Source of the DNA: Psychrobacter sp. FDAARGOS_221 | GTDB taxonomy: Bacteria > Pseudomonadota > Gammaproteobacteria > Pseudomonadales > Moraxellaceae | Length of the DNA: 64,000 bases | Reading direction: 5' to 3' | NCBI RefSeq assembly: GCF_002313155.2 | Contig: NZ_NWFK02000001.1 | Location: forward strand, 2,666,001-2,730,000 | Shown: positions 33,804 through 42,766 of the stretch, piece after piece | Numbering within the stretch: the first letter of the stretch is position 1 | Layout: each line of letters opens with the position of its first letter | Notes under the pieces: model-generated | The model's input: the letters and a program-made list of their open reading frames with translations, nothing else | Database searches by the model: none | What the model was told of the DNA's origin: nothing | Program-made: the position numbers and the translations under genes

Positions 33804-34298
33804 CTAAGCCAAGGTTTCAAGCAGTCTGTCAGCATAACCTTTGGCACGTAAGTTACGCTGTGCATGAGTGAGTTTGCCGGTTTTATCAAACACAAAGGTT
33901 GAGCGCACTAAGCCCAATGTCTTTTTGCCATACATGTTCTTTTCTTTGATGACATCAAAATGTTGACATAGCGCTTCATCGGCATCACTGATCAGTGGGA
34001 TTAATAGATCATGCTTATCGATAAACTTTTTGTGCGACTCGACACTATCTCTAGACACGCCGATAATGTCATAACCTAATGCAGTAAACTCATTCAATTT
34101 AGCAGTAAAATCAGTGGCTTGTGTGGTACAGCCTGGCGTGTTGTCACGTGGATAAAAGTATAAGATCAGTCCTCGACCACTATTTTTGACATAGTCAGCT
34201 AAGCTAACATCAGTAACGCTGATGTCCTCAGATTGTTTTTGTACCAAAGGCAGTTTGAATTCAGGTAGTTGGATGTTCTCGTCAGTTGGTTTTGCCAT
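33804..34298 (-). CDS. bcp: Thioredoxin-dependent peroxiredoxin, Bcp/PrxQ family
   Basis: Bcp reduces hydrogen peroxide and organic hydroperoxides. The 164-residue protein has the active-site block YFYPRDNTPGCTTQATDF with the peroxidatic cysteine at C57. The resolving cysteine found five residues later in E. coli Bcp (C45/C50) is absent; alanine-threonine occupies that region. The only other cysteine is C111 in DEALCQHFDV. It may therefore act as a 1-Cys enzyme or use an atypical partner. The terminal part RSTFVFDKTGKLTHAQRNL fits the family. It lies just upstream of the disulfide reductase on the same strand (69-bp gap), so the two may be co-transcribed for redox defence. Confidence 0.92.
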   Translation of the reverse strand: MAKPTDENIQLPEFKLPLVQKQSEDISVTDVSLADYVKNSGRGLILYFYPRDNTPGCTTQATDFTAKLNEFTALGYDIIGVSRDSVESHKKFIDKHDLLIPLISDADEALCQHFDVIKEKNMYGKKTLGLVRSTFVFDKTGKLTHAQRNLRAKGYADRLLETLA

Positions 34299-34460
34299 GA
34301 GCTTGTCCTTTTATATTGTGAATTATTGATTGTTTAGTTTATAGGTTTTTTAGTGGGTTCTAAATTTTTAATAATGTTCAATCATAAATGATTAGTATCA
34401 TTTAATAAAAAGCGCTACAAATTTAACAGGGGTTGTTAATGTAAGCTGTAAATAATGCTA

Positions 34461-34487
34461 TAAAAAAAGGCTGACAATTGCCAGCCT
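34461..34487 (-). terminator. Minus-strand terminator
   Basis: AGGCTG (34468-34473) and CAGCCT (34482-34487) enclose an inner CAATTG palindrome. On the minus strand TTTTTTT follows. It lies about 140 bp after the stop of the small secreted-protein gene. Confidence 0.65.
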
Positions 34488-34572
34488 AATTTAGTATTAC
34501 TTGGGTGTCTATACGTAATCATTACTTAATAATCTGCTGTCAAATAAACAGCTTTTAATTAAATAAGCATTT

Positions 34573-34605
34573 CACTCCTTATATAAGCAATTTATATAAG
34601 GAGTG
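34573..34605. repeat. Perfect 14-bp inverted repeat after a small secreted-protein gene
   Basis: CACTCCTTATATAA (34573-34586) pairs with TTATATAAGGAGTG (34592-34605) across a 5-nt loop. It begins 18 bp past the stop of the minus-strand gene and lacks a T run. It may stabilise the 3' end of that mRNA. Confidence 0.7.
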
Positions 34606-34623
34606 TTGATTAAGGTTTTATTA

Positions 34624-34968
34624 TTACTTAGGTTGTTGAGGTTTGTTCAACTTCAGACCTGAGGCACACTGTTTCATCTGTGAGTTAATACGCTTAGCAG
34701 ATGCTAGTGTTGATGGATCTTTACCACTTTGAGCGTAGCTTTCGATTTCCCATACTTCGCCCTGTGTCATCTTGCTTTGGACATTAACTGTGCAGTTACA
34801 CAGTTTAGTGGCTGTGCTTTTATCAGCAACTTTATAGTCAACGGTGCTTTTAACACACTGATTGATCATTTCTTGTTTGATATCTAGTGCTTGCGCTGGG
34901 CTCATGAACATCATCGCTGAGGTTGCACCAGCAAATAAAGGTAAAAGCGTTTTTTTCATAAAAGTCAT
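34624..34968 (-). CDS. Small secreted four-cysteine protein of unknown function
   Basis: The 114-residue protein has a signal peptide (MKK start, hydrophobic run, cut after AQA at about 27). The mature domain has four cysteines, C38, C57, C59 and C101, in a C-x18-C-x-C-x41-C pattern, which suggests two disulfides in a helical periplasmic domain. The C-terminus is K/P/Q-rich. AAGGA lies 9 nt before ATG 34968. I do not recognise the family. It stands alone, with a hairpin and terminator after it and repeated ACTTRYAAACG motifs upstream. Confidence 0.7.
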   Translation of the reverse strand: MTFMKKTLLPLFAGATSAMMFMSPAQALDIKQEMINQCVKSTVDYKVADKSTATKLCNCTVNVQSKMTQGEVWEIESYAQSGKDPSTLASAKRINSQMKQCASGLKLNKPQQPK

Positions 34969-35275
34969 AAAAGAGCATCCTTTGGAGGAAAGTTAACTTG
35001 CAAACGCTAACTCATAAAATAAGTAGCTTAAGTAGCTATAGCTAAGTACTTGTAAACGTTGCGTATACTTATAAACGTCAAGTAAAAGGCGTTTGCGTCG
35101 TAAATTGATGTTTAAGTGATATAAATTAGTGGCAACAAATAACAATAATCAGTTATCTGCTACCACTTAACTCGTATATTTGGCTTTATACCATACCAAG
35201 TCATTGCTCGGATTCATATTGAGTTTTGCTATTAAGTTGCAAAGGGATGTTGCGCTTTAGTTACAAACGGTATAA
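34969..35275. other. Upstream region with three copies of ACTTRYAAACG
   Basis: About 305 bp between the secreted-protein gene start and the queC 3' end. ACTTGCAAACG (34996-35006), ACTTGTAAACG (35048-35058) and ACTTATAAACG (35067-35077) are direct repeats, and an inverted CGTTTGCG core lies at about 35090-35098. They are 30-110 bp upstream of the secreted-protein gene and may bind a regulator. Confidence 0.5.
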
Positions 35276-36034
35276 CTAGGCATAGCGCGTTGGGTCTTCG
35301 ATACCAGCATCTTTAAAGCCACGTTTGCGTAGGGTGCAGCTGTCACAGATACCGCAGGCAAGGCCATTGCTGTCGGCTTTATAGCAAGAAATGGTTTGTG
35401 AATAATCAACGCCCAAAGAATGGCCCAGCTGAATGGTTTGTGCTTTTGACAAGGTCTGAAGCGGCGTTTGGATATGTAGCTTATGTCCGGTGACCCCAGC
35501 TTTGGTCGCTAAGTTGGCCATCACTTCAAAGGCTTCGATATATTCAGGGCGACAGTCTGGATAGCCCGAATAATCAACTGAGCTGACGCCAATGACGATA
35601 TGATTTGAATCAGTAACTTCTGCCACTGCCAGTGCATACGATAAAAAGATTGTATTGCGTGCTGGTACATAAGTGTTTGGAATCGCATCATTATCAATGG
35701 TATCGGTATGGGTTGGGAATTTGTCAGCATCACCGTCAGGTACTGTCATATCATGATCAGTTAACGATGAGCCGCCCAATTGCGCAATATCGATATCGAT
35801 AATTTTATGATCGACGCCAGCTTGAGCCGCAATGTTTTTGGCAGCGACTAACTCGCTGTTATGGCGCTGACCATAGTTAAAGCTGACGGCGGTTACTTTG
35901 GCATAACGGTCTTTTGCCCAGTATAAGCAGGTGACTGAATCGAGTCCGCCTGAAAGTAGAACGACCGCATTTTGATTGGCATTGCTGGCCGTATTGCTGT
36001 TTGCAGAAGAGGAAGTTTGGTTATGGGTCATCAT
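35276..36034 (-). CDS. queC: 7-cyano-7-deazaguanine synthase QueC
   Basis: QueC converts 7-carboxy-7-deazaguanine to preQ0 with ATP and ammonia, a step toward queuosine in tRNA. The 252-residue protein has the PP-loop SGGLDS (28-33) in [17 protein letters not shown] and, at the C-terminus, the zinc-binding cysteines C217, C227, C230 and C233 ([17 protein letters not shown]). The middle block [18 protein letters not shown] is conserved. The first 20 residues are polar and N/S-rich, longer than in E. coli (231). Other queuosine genes (queD, queE) are not in the window. Confidence 0.96.
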   Translation of the reverse strand: MMTHNQTSSSANSNTASNANQNAVVLLSGGLDSVTCLYWAKDRYAKVTAVSFNYGQRHNSELVAAKNIAAQAGVDHKIIDIDIAQLGGSSLTDHDMTVPDGDADKFPTHTDTIDNDAIPNTYVPARNTIFLSYALAVAEVTDSNHIVIGVSSVDYSGYPDCRPEYIEAFEVMANLATKAGVTGHKLHIQTPLQTLSKAQTIQLGHSLGVDYSQTISCYKADSNGLACGICDSCTLRKRGFKDAGIEDPTRYA

Positions 36035-36173
36035 AAGTGGCTCATATGTAGGTATTAGTAGTAAAGGAAATTCAGGAACAGAAAAATAATCAGCTAAAAT
36101 AAAACCGACTATTTTAACAAAGTCGGGTCAATAAAAGGTTAGCAATTGGTTACAAGTATCGACCTTACAGCCG

Positions 36174-37061
36174 CTAATCAAAACGATAAATATCCATGCC
36201 CAGACTGTGATGCGCCATGCTTTCATGAATCACAGATACACGTTGGCCACAGCCAAGCGCAAAAAATAAAGGCAATAAGTGCTCAGCAGTAGGGTGCACC
36301 TTTTCGACGTTATCAAAATCTTGCCATTCTAAAGCAGCAGGAATGTCAGTTTTTAATTTATTGAGCAGCCACAGTTTAAACGCCTTAGCTTGCGCATCTT
36401 CACTGCTGGCATCCCAGTGAAGTGCCGCTAGATTGTGGGTAATGCTGCCTGAACCGATAACCAGAATTTGTTCTTGACGCAGCTGTTCGAATAAAGCGCC
36501 CAATTGATAGCAGGCATAGGCATCATAATGCTTGGGTAGCGACAGCTGTACGATGGGTACATCCGCTTCTGGATACAAATGAAGCAGTGGCACCCACACC
36601 CCGTGATCTAAAGGACGTAAAGGGTTAAGACTGTTATTAATGCCCATTTTGTTGAGTTGAATTGAAAGCCATTCGGCCAACTCTGGATGCCCATTAGCTG
36701 GATACTCCAAGCGATTAAGCTGAGGGCTAAAGCCTGAAAAGTCATGCCAAGTTTGCGGGGCAGGGTTACTGGCAATCTCTAGGGTTTGAGTGACCCAATG
36801 TGCCGACATAATGACGATGGCTTTAGGTCGAGGCAGATTTTGACCAGTACGTGCTAAGGCATTGGTGGTCGTATTTTTTTCAAGCGCAAAGCTTGGCGCA
36901 CCATGTGAAATAAATAACGCCGGCAAAGTAGCCAGCGCTTGCATGGAGCGGACGCGTTGCTTACGGGTCTGATTAGACGTCACCGGCTCAAAACTGGTGA
37001 GCGGGGTCACTGAATTGGGGGCATTTAAGCGTGAGCCCTGTGCGCTATTTTTATGTGTCAT
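36174..37061 (-). CDS. ygiD: Extradiol ring-cleavage dioxygenase, 4,5-DOPA dioxygenase-like (YgiD/LigB family)
   Basis: The protein belongs to the LigB-fold class of non-heme metal dioxygenases. Landmarks: PALFISHGAPSFAL (about 47-60, metal-ligand histidine), PKAIVIMSAHW (second histidine), LDHGVWVPLLHLYP, and VIGSGSITHNLAAL near residue 215. E. coli YgiD can open DOPA rings in vitro, but the physiological substrate is unclear. Compared with YgiD (271) this 295-residue product has a longer, basic N-terminus; the in-frame ATG at about residue 40 is an alternative start. It is transcribed with nothing obvious; queC lies 139 bp downstream on the same strand. Confidence 0.88.
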   Translation of the reverse strand: MTHKNSAQGSRLNAPNSVTPLTSFEPVTSNQTRKQRVRSMQALATLPALFISHGAPSFALEKNTTTNALARTGQNLPRPKAIVIMSAHWVTQTLEIASNPAPQTWHDFSGFSPQLNRLEYPANGHPELAEWLSIQLNKMGINNSLNPLRPLDHGVWVPLLHLYPEADVPIVQLSLPKHYDAYACYQLGALFEQLRQEQILVIGSGSITHNLAALHWDASSEDAQAKAFKLWLLNKLKTDIPAALEWQDFDNVEKVHPTAEHLLPLFFALGCGQRVSVIHESMAHHSLGMDIYRFD

Positions 37062-37227
37062 GAGCTAATCATGGGGTCGGGGCGTTAAGTTTTAAAGTTT
37101 CGATGTTATCAGGCGCTATCAATTGCTATCCGTATTGAACAAGGCCACCAGTTAACAAATGCATCGGCTAACAAAGTTAATCGTTCAGAAAAATTAATCG
37201 CTTAGCAAGTGAAGGCCAGCAGGTGAA

Positions 37228-37716
37228 TTAATTGCCTCGATGATACGGATGATTGTTATTAATACTCATTGCCCGGTATAACTGCTCCATTAATACCACG
37301 CGCACCAACGGATGCGGCATGGTTAACGGTGACAATGACCACTTAAAGTCTGCTGCCGCCAACACTTCAGGCGATACGCCATCAGCGCCACCAATCACTA
37401 ATGCCACATCATCACCCATTTGCATTGCATCACTGAGTTTGTCCGCCAATTGTTCGGTTGACAGCATTTTACCCTTGACATCGAGTACCCACAGCTTCTC
37501 ACGCGCATTGCTTTGATGAGTGGCCAAAATGGTTTTACCTTCTTGCTCACGATATTGCGCTAAGTTAGCCTCGGAAGGATTTTTGGCACGTTTGGCGGCA
37601 GGCAGGTCGACCATATCTGTACTCAACATTGGCTGGATACGTTTGTGATATTCATCAAAGCCAGTGTTGACCCATTTTGGCATTTTGCCGCCGACACTTA
37701 AGATACGTAATTTCAT
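37228..37716 (-). CDS. rlmH: 23S rRNA (pseudouridine1915-N3)-methyltransferase RlmH
   Basis: RlmH methylates pseudouridine 1915 in helix 69 of 23S rRNA. The 162-residue SPOUT-class protein is close to the usual 155. It shows MKLRILSVGGKMPKWV at the N-terminus, the knot-forming IGGADGVSPEV, and the C-terminal SAM-binding block MPHPLVRVVLMEQLYRA ending in HPYHRGN. rsfS, its frequent upstream neighbour, is absent; instead a 905-bp gene-free region with DnaA boxes lies upstream. Confidence 0.97.
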   Translation of the reverse strand: MKLRILSVGGKMPKWVNTGFDEYHKRIQPMLSTDMVDLPAAKRAKNPSEANLAQYREQEGKTILATHQSNAREKLWVLDVKGKMLSTEQLADKLSDAMQMGDDVALVIGGADGVSPEVLAAADFKWSLSPLTMPHPLVRVVLMEQLYRAMSINNNHPYHRGN

Positions 37717-38039
37717 GATAATTACTCTGGTTGCTTCATTAGATGATTAATGTATTAGGTGAGTGCTTTATTAACTGATTGATTCATTTATTATTTCATC
37801 CGTTTATTAACGGATAGCTAGCTAATAATGGCGCTGGGTAGATGTTTATTTTAATAAATTAAGTTTTCTTGATAGATGTCGAACTAATGCTGCTGTTTTA
37901 AAGTTTTGAGCGCTTTGATTACCGCTATTGATTAGGCTGTGCGAACAGTGTGACAACCCTAGGTTTAGATTAAAAATAACAAATAAGTTAGATAACTATA
38001 AACCTATAAAGTCAAGACTTTAGCGCTCAATTTTTTGAC

Positions 38040-38048
38040 TTATCCACA
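38040..38048 (+). promoter_or_regulatory. DnaA box 1
   Basis: Exact TTATCCACA, flanked by TGAC and G. It is about 200 bp before the paired boxes. Confidence 0.7.
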
Positions 38049-38248
38049 GTTAAAATCAGACCCAGTAGTCAAGATGTGAAACATTTGTTATGTCAAATAA
38101 AAAACATTGAAAATAATTGAATGACTGGGTCATTGAAAGCTGAATGGTTGTAAATTGTTGATTTTATTAATAAAAATAATTGTATAAAAAATGAACAATT
38201 TTATTCAAAGCCCTATGTTATCTAGGGTATAACTTGTCAAGTAGGGGT

Positions 38249-38269
38249 TTATCCACAGAGTTATCCACA
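38249..38269 (+). promoter_or_regulatory. DnaA boxes 2 and 3, paired
   Basis: Two exact TTATCCACA copies (38249-38257 and 38261-38269) with a 3-bp gap, same direction, 12-bp start-to-start distance. This spacing is close to one helical turn, which favours co-operative DnaA binding. Confidence 0.75.
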
Positions 38270-38421
38270 GGTAATGGGGAAAACTCTGCACGCCCTTATC
38301 TGTTGTGCCTTTGCAACTGATGGCGTATGTCATAAAAATTTAAAACTCATGTGCTAGACACAGCAGTCTGAGCAAAAAAACATAAAAAAATATCAGTTTA
38401 CAGATAAAAAGATAAAATAAA

Positions 38422-38463
38422 TGGCGCTAATCATAAACATGTTTCACGATGATGACAGCGCCA
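38422..38463 (-). terminator. Hairpin with T-rich tail, possible trmB terminator
   Basis: On the minus strand TGGCGCT (38457-38463) pairs with AGCGCCA (38422-38428) across a 28-nt loop that itself holds AAACATGTTT; ATTTATTTTATC follows. A second hairpin (38522-38533 with 38543-38553, one bulge) lies between it and the trmB stop. The long loop lowers confidence. Confidence 0.4.
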
Positions 38464-38621
38464 ATTTCTAATAAGCAGGGCTTGTTTTATGACAAAAATA
38501 GCTTAAATTATTAGAACTTAAGCGAATAATGGCATAACCACAGCCATATTCGCTCCATATCACTTGCGGATGCGTTAGCTATCCTAAGCAATCAATTTTA
38601 AAAGCGATGAAACTAAGACGA

Positions 38622-39449
38622 TTAACTGTCTTTAGTATAAATTAAATCCCAAACGCCATGACCCCGATCTAAGCCACGTTTTTCAAACTTAGTCATTGGG
38701 CGAAAATCAGGGCGCGGTGTGAAATTACCCTTGCCAGCGCTATTGCTTAAGCCCTCAAAGTTATCTAAGACATCAAGCATCCAAAATGCATAATGCTCCC
38801 AGTCGGTTGCGGCATGGAACCAACCGCCTGTTTTTAACACACGAGTTACGATTTTCATGCGCTCAGGACTGACGAAGCGGCGTTTGTAATGACGCTTTTT
38901 TTGCCAAGGATCAGGGAAGTATAGCTGGATACGGTCGATATGATTCTCTGGCAGCTGCTGCATTAAGCGAATCGCATCACCGTTTAGGATTTTGATATTG
39001 GTTAAGCCTTCATCAGCAGCCATCACCGCACATTTGCCAATACCGGGCTCATGTACTTCGATACCGACGAAGTTGCGACTAGGATCTGCTTTGGCCATTT
39101 CAATCAGTGAGCCGCCCATACCAAAGCCAATTTCAAAGGTTAGTGGTGCATCTGGGCCATTCGGAGTTTCATTGGTATCAGCAAATAAGTCACGCAAGCT
39201 GGTAATGCCATCAATAATGCCTTGGCCTTTTTCATCTGCGCTGTTAACGATGTAGCGAGTGAATCTTGGATCAACCAATGCTTGCTCTGCTTGCTTACTG
39301 ACATGGGTGCGGCGCTTCATAAAGGTATTAATAAAGCGTGGGAACTGAGGCTTTTTCTCTGATTTTTGCTCAGCATTTTCTGGGGTGGTATGTTGCTCGA
39401 TTTGCTCGTTTTGCTCATCAGTTGGGTTATGATGGGTGTTGTCACTCAT
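38622..39449 (-). CDS. trmB: tRNA (guanine46-N7)-methyltransferase TrmB
   Basis: TrmB forms m7G46 in the variable loop of many tRNAs. The 275-residue protein has the SAM-binding stretch [19 protein letters not shown] (from about 113) with the following [15 protein letters not shown], the catalytic-region pattern [18 protein letters not shown], and the C-terminal [17 protein letters not shown]. The N-terminal 45 residues are polar, E/Q/N-rich and longer than in E. coli (239 total). It is a single minus-strand gene next to the DnaA-box region. Confidence 0.96.
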   Translation of the reverse strand: MSDNTHHNPTDEQNEQIEQHTTPENAEQKSEKKPQFPRFINTFMKRRTHVSKQAEQALVDPRFTRYIVNSADEKGQGIIDGITSLRDLFADTNETPNGPDAPLTFEIGFGMGGSLIEMAKADPSRNFVGIEVHEPGIGKCAVMAADEGLTNIKILNGDAIRLMQQLPENHIDRIQLYFPDPWQKKRHYKRRFVSPERMKIVTRVLKTGGWFHAATDWEHYAFWMLDVLDNFEGLSNSAGKGNFTPRPDFRPMTKFEKRGLDRGHGVWDLIYTKDS

Positions 39450-39629
39450 AGGATGCTATCACTTATATTAACGGTTCATTTAAGGGGTGGGTATTGTTAA
39501 CTTTTGGCGTTATAACCTTTGCGACTAACAATTTGTTACCCAGACCCTAAAAAAAGGCATGATTTTGACGTATTATAACGTATATTTGTGCTAAACATTA
39601 TCTTTGCTATGTGAGAGGCCTTAGCGTCC

Positions 39630-40619
39630 ATGTTATTCATTGAAGAGACCTCGCCGCCGCCATTTTATCAACATCAGCTGAGCGCTGAGCAGCGCACGCA
39701 GCTGGATAAATGGTTTATCGGTCATCGTTCACAGGCGTATTACTTAAAGCGTTTTGCTCAGTTTGATGAGCAAGGCTACCTGTCTGCTAAATGGAACTGG
39801 GCTGCTTTTGTGGCCACTTTTGGTTGGCTGTTATATCGTAAGCGTTATCTGGACTGTATTGTTTATACCATAGCAGGATGGTCGTTTATTCAGCTCAACG
39901 TGGCCATCATTCTGGTTGCCTTTGAATTTTTATTTATGTCCATGGTGCCCGATGCGCTGCAGATGCTGACCCGATTTGTGATTGCCGGTTTGATTTGGTT
40001 ATTTTGGTCAGTGATGGTGGCACGCTGGTCGGATGCTTATTATTACCGCATGGCGCGGCGTGAGATTGCCGATGCCCTTGCTGACTATCCTCAGCAGCCA
40101 GAAAAACAAAAAGCACATTTGCAAAAAGAGGGCGGCGTCAGCATTGTTGGTCTTGCTGCAGCATTTGGATTATTTACCTTTTTATTAATGGTCATTTACC
40201 GCCAGTTCTTACCTTTATATGCCAATCCGATCGAAAAAAGTATTATCCAAGACAGCTTTAGCCTCACTCGGATTGCTACTAGTCGGGTAGAGGGCTTGTA
40301 TCAGCAGCAAGGGGCATGTCCGGTAGGCGCGACATTAGACAGTTTAGGGTTAGATAGCGTGGAGCTTGATACTGGAGGACTAGGCACTGCAGGCACTCAT
40401 CTAGACATGCAAGTGGTTGAACGAACAGAGGCGCTGGGTAATAAGCAAAGCAGCTGTGTTCTCATCACACGTATCCAAGCGATTCCATTTCCTAATCGTA
40501 ACTTAAACGATCAGACTTTTATCATGTACCGTCCTATTGAAACAGAGCAGCAGTCGCAATGGCAGTGCGTGACTTCATTAAATAACAAACAAAAACCAGT
40601 GACCTGCCAAGGTGACTAG
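39630..40619 (+). CDS. Membrane protein with DUF2628-like domain and pilin-like C-terminal region
   Basis: The 329-residue protein starts with a polar segment, then NWAAFVATFGWLLYRKRY (about 56-73), the pattern typical of DUF2628 membrane proteins. Three hydrophobic segments follow (about 75-100, 105-130), then a cytoplasmic stretch and one more segment (about 174-192). The remainder, from SIIQDSFSLTRIATSRVEGL through YQQQGACPVG, resembles the helix-to-loop region of type IV pilin-like proteins, and it has cysteines spaced as if for a disulfide (GAC, SSC and WQC). I know no experimental function. GAGAGG precedes the ATG by about 12 nt. It is a single gene divergent from trmB. Confidence 0.65.
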   Translation: MLFIEETSPPPFYQHQLSAEQRTQLDKWFIGHRSQAYYLKRFAQFDEQGYLSAKWNWAAFVATFGWLLYRKRYLDCIVYTIAGWSFIQLNVAIILVAFEFLFMSMVPDALQMLTRFVIAGLIWLFWSVMVARWSDAYYYRMARREIADALADYPQQPEKQKAHLQKEGGVSIVGLAAAFGLFTFLLMVIYRQFLPLYANPIEKSIIQDSFSLTRIATSRVEGLYQQQGACPVGATLDSLGLDSVELDTGGLGTAGTHLDMQVVERTEALGNKQSSCVLITRIQAIPFPNRNLNDQTFIMYRPIETEQQSQWQCVTSLNNKQKPVTCQGD

Positions 40620-40854
40620 TGACAGGTAATAGGTAATTGGTTAGATGCGATTAGTAGGAAAGCAAAATATTAAGTTAAAAAATATCCAGTCCGCTATTTA
40701 ATCTAATCAACCACATAAGTAGCAGATTGAATTAATAGAAGACTGGATAATTTAAAAAGAAGCGATAATTTAAATAAAAAATTGGATGTATAAACCAATG
40801 CCTGGCTATTGGTTTAAACGAGTTGTTTAAACAGGACACATTATGAAGGGCCCA

Positions 40855-42708
40855 TTACGAAGAATGTGACTTGTGAATACCCACCGCGGTTTCAATCTCA
40901 TCTAAGTCTAGCTTTTTGCCCTCATCATGGTCAGAATCAAATAGGCTCTCAAGCTCTTGTAAAGAAGACTGCACCGACTCAATAAGCTTAGCCTCATCTT
41001 CATAAATAGCCTGCTGCTGGTTAAGTAGCTCGTCATCATGGTCACGGAATGCAGTGATGGTATCACGTGCCTTTTCAGGTGACATACCCAGTAGCTCGAG
41101 TGATTCACGTGACATGTCCAGCGAGCTTAAATAAGTCTCACGCCAAATATGAGTGATACCCACCTCGCGTAACTGATAAAAGTGATTGCGGTTACGTGCA
41201 CGCGCCAGAATTTTAAGATGCGGATAATTGTTGTGTAAATAGCGCGCAGTGGCAATGGAGCGCTCAACATCATCCATAGCAATGATAAATACCCGTGCTT
41301 TTTCAATGCCAGCAGTACGTAGGATCTGTGGGTTTTGCGGATTACCATAATATACTTGGTTACCAAATTTACGCACGAAGTCGACCTGGTTGGCTGAGTT
41401 TTCAATAGCGGTAAATTCGATATTATGCATGCGTAAAACGCGACCAATAATCTGACCGACACGGCCAAAGCCTGCGATAATCACCGGATGTTCATGATCT
41501 GGGATGCTGTCATATTCACGGTCTGGCTGACGTTTGGCAAATCTTGGCTCCCCCAGCTTCTCTAGCAATACAAAGCCGATAGGGGTCAGCGCCATAGAGA
41601 TGGTAACAATTAGGTTTAATAAGCTGGCATATTCTGGACGCAGCACGTTTTGGTTGGCCGCTGTGCCGAATAGTACGAATGCAAACTCACCACCTTGAGC
41701 CAACGTGACACCAAGACGGATACTGGTCGGCAGACGGTTGCCCAATAAGCGAGCAATGACACTGACCACTGAGAACTTGATAATCATCAATAGCACCGCA
41801 GCGCCAACGATGAATAGCGGATGCTCCATAATCAGCTTCACGTCGGTCAGCATACCCACCGACATAAAGAATAGACCTAACAATAGACCCTTAAAAGGCT
41901 CAATACTGGCTTCAAGCTCGTGGCGGTATTCAGAGTCAGCCAATAGTACACCGGTTAAGAAAGCGCCCAGTGCCATCGACAGTCCAATTTGTCCCATCAG
42001 AATAGACACACCCATCACAATAAACAAGGCAACTGCGGTTAATAGCTCAGTGGCGCCGCTTTGTGCCACAAACTTAAAGAAGGGGCGTACCACATAGCGG
42101 CTGACTAAGAACAGCCCGCCGAATACAGCAACCACTTTGGCAAAGTAGATTAGATCATAGGTTTGCTGACGTACCCCAGACAAAAACGGAATTGCTGCTA
42201 ATAAAGGAATGACTGCAATATCTTGGAATAATAAAATAGTAAAGGCTTCACGACCATGGGTACTGGTCAGCTGTTCTTTTTCAGTTAATACTTGTAGCAC
42301 AAAAGCAGTAGAGGACAGTGCCAGACCAAAGCCGACGATAAAGGCGGTATCGAGCTTTAAGCTGGTAAATTGATACAGCAGACCCATTAATAATAATCCG
42401 GTCACCCCAACCTGCAAGCCACCGAACACGAAGATGGAGTGACGTAGTGCCCAAAGTCGTGATGGCTGCAACTCAAGTCCGATGACGAATAATAGCATCA
42501 CCACACCAAACTCAGAAAAATGCATTAAGCTTTCCGCATCACCGGCAACATCGAACACACTTGGGCCAAGCAATAAGCCTGTAATCAGATAGCCCAGTAC
42601 GGTCGAGATATGTAGCCGTTTACCCAAAGGCACCAACAGTAATGCGGCGCCTAAAAAGATAGTGGCTTGTAACATTAGGCCAGGTTGAAGGAAGGAAGCT
42701 GCAAGCAT
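40855..42708 (-). CDS. kefC: Glutathione-regulated-type potassium/proton antiporter, Kef family
   Basis: The 617-residue protein is a CPA2 antiporter with about 12 membrane segments (to about residue 385) followed by a cytoplasmic TrkA-N/RCK domain. The membrane part has GYLITGLLLGPSVFD, FGLALSSTAFVLQVL and GAFLTGVLLADSEYRHE. The RCK domain begins PVIIAGFGRVGQIIGRVL and binds a nucleotide. The length and domain order match E. coli KefC (620). KefC lets potassium out to acidify the cytoplasm during electrophile stress. An acidic C-terminal tail follows. A conserved-looking unknown gene lies 58 bp upstream on the same strand. No kefF-type partner is seen. Confidence 0.9.
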   Translation of the reverse strand: MLAASFLQPGLMLQATIFLGAALLLVPLGKRLHISTVLGYLITGLLLGPSVFDVAGDAESLMHFSEFGVVMLLFVIGLELQPSRLWALRHSIFVFGGLQVGVTGLLLMGLLYQFTSLKLDTAFIVGFGLALSSTAFVLQVLTEKEQLTSTHGREAFTILLFQDIAVIPLLAAIPFLSGVRQQTYDLIYFAKVVAVFGGLFLVSRYVVRPFFKFVAQSGATELLTAVALFIVMGVSILMGQIGLSMALGAFLTGVLLADSEYRHELEASIEPFKGLLLGLFFMSVGMLTDVKLIMEHPLFIVGAAVLLMIIKFSVVSVIARLLGNRLPTSIRLGVTLAQGGEFAFVLFGTAANQNVLRPEYASLLNLIVTISMALTPIGFVLLEKLGEPRFAKRQPDREYDSIPDHEHPVIIAGFGRVGQIIGRVLRMHNIEFTAIENSANQVDFVRKFGNQVYYGNPQNPQILRTAGIEKARVFIIAMDDVERSIATARYLHNNYPHLKILARARNRNHFYQLREVGITHIWRETYLSSLDMSRESLELLGMSPEKARDTITAFRDHDDELLNQQQAIYEDEAKLIESVQSSLQELESLFDSDHDEGKKLDLDEIETAVGIHKSHSS

Positions 42709-42766
42709 GTAGGGTTCTTATGAATGTGTTCGTTGCGTGATGGGGCTGCTCAAACTTAGGGGAAAC

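Larger units (their letters stand above)
34299..34623. other. Intergenic region between a small secreted-protein gene and bcp
   Basis: About 325 bp, AT-rich. It holds two hairpins (34468-34487 and 34573-34605) downstream of the secreted-protein gene and the promoter region of bcp. No coding frame is seen. Confidence 0.5.
37717..38621. other. Gene-free AT-rich region with three perfect DnaA boxes (origin or DnaA-binding locus candidate)
   Basis: The 905 bp between rlmH and trmB hold no gene. Three exact copies of the DnaA consensus TTATCCACA occur in the same direction at 38040-38048, 38249-38257 and 38261-38269. Between them lies a very AT-rich stretch (about 38090-38215), and another AT-rich stretch follows at 38375-38420. 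GTCAAG occurs three times (about 38011, 38069, 38237). This is the layout expected of an origin or a DnaA-titration site. Against an origin: neither dnaA nor dnaN is in the window, and gene direction does not diverge here. Confidence 0.55.

Noticed and set aside
38249..38269. Interpretation of the paired DnaA boxes as an autoregulated dnaA promoter
   Set aside because: No dnaA gene lies on either side; the flanking genes are rlmH and trmB.
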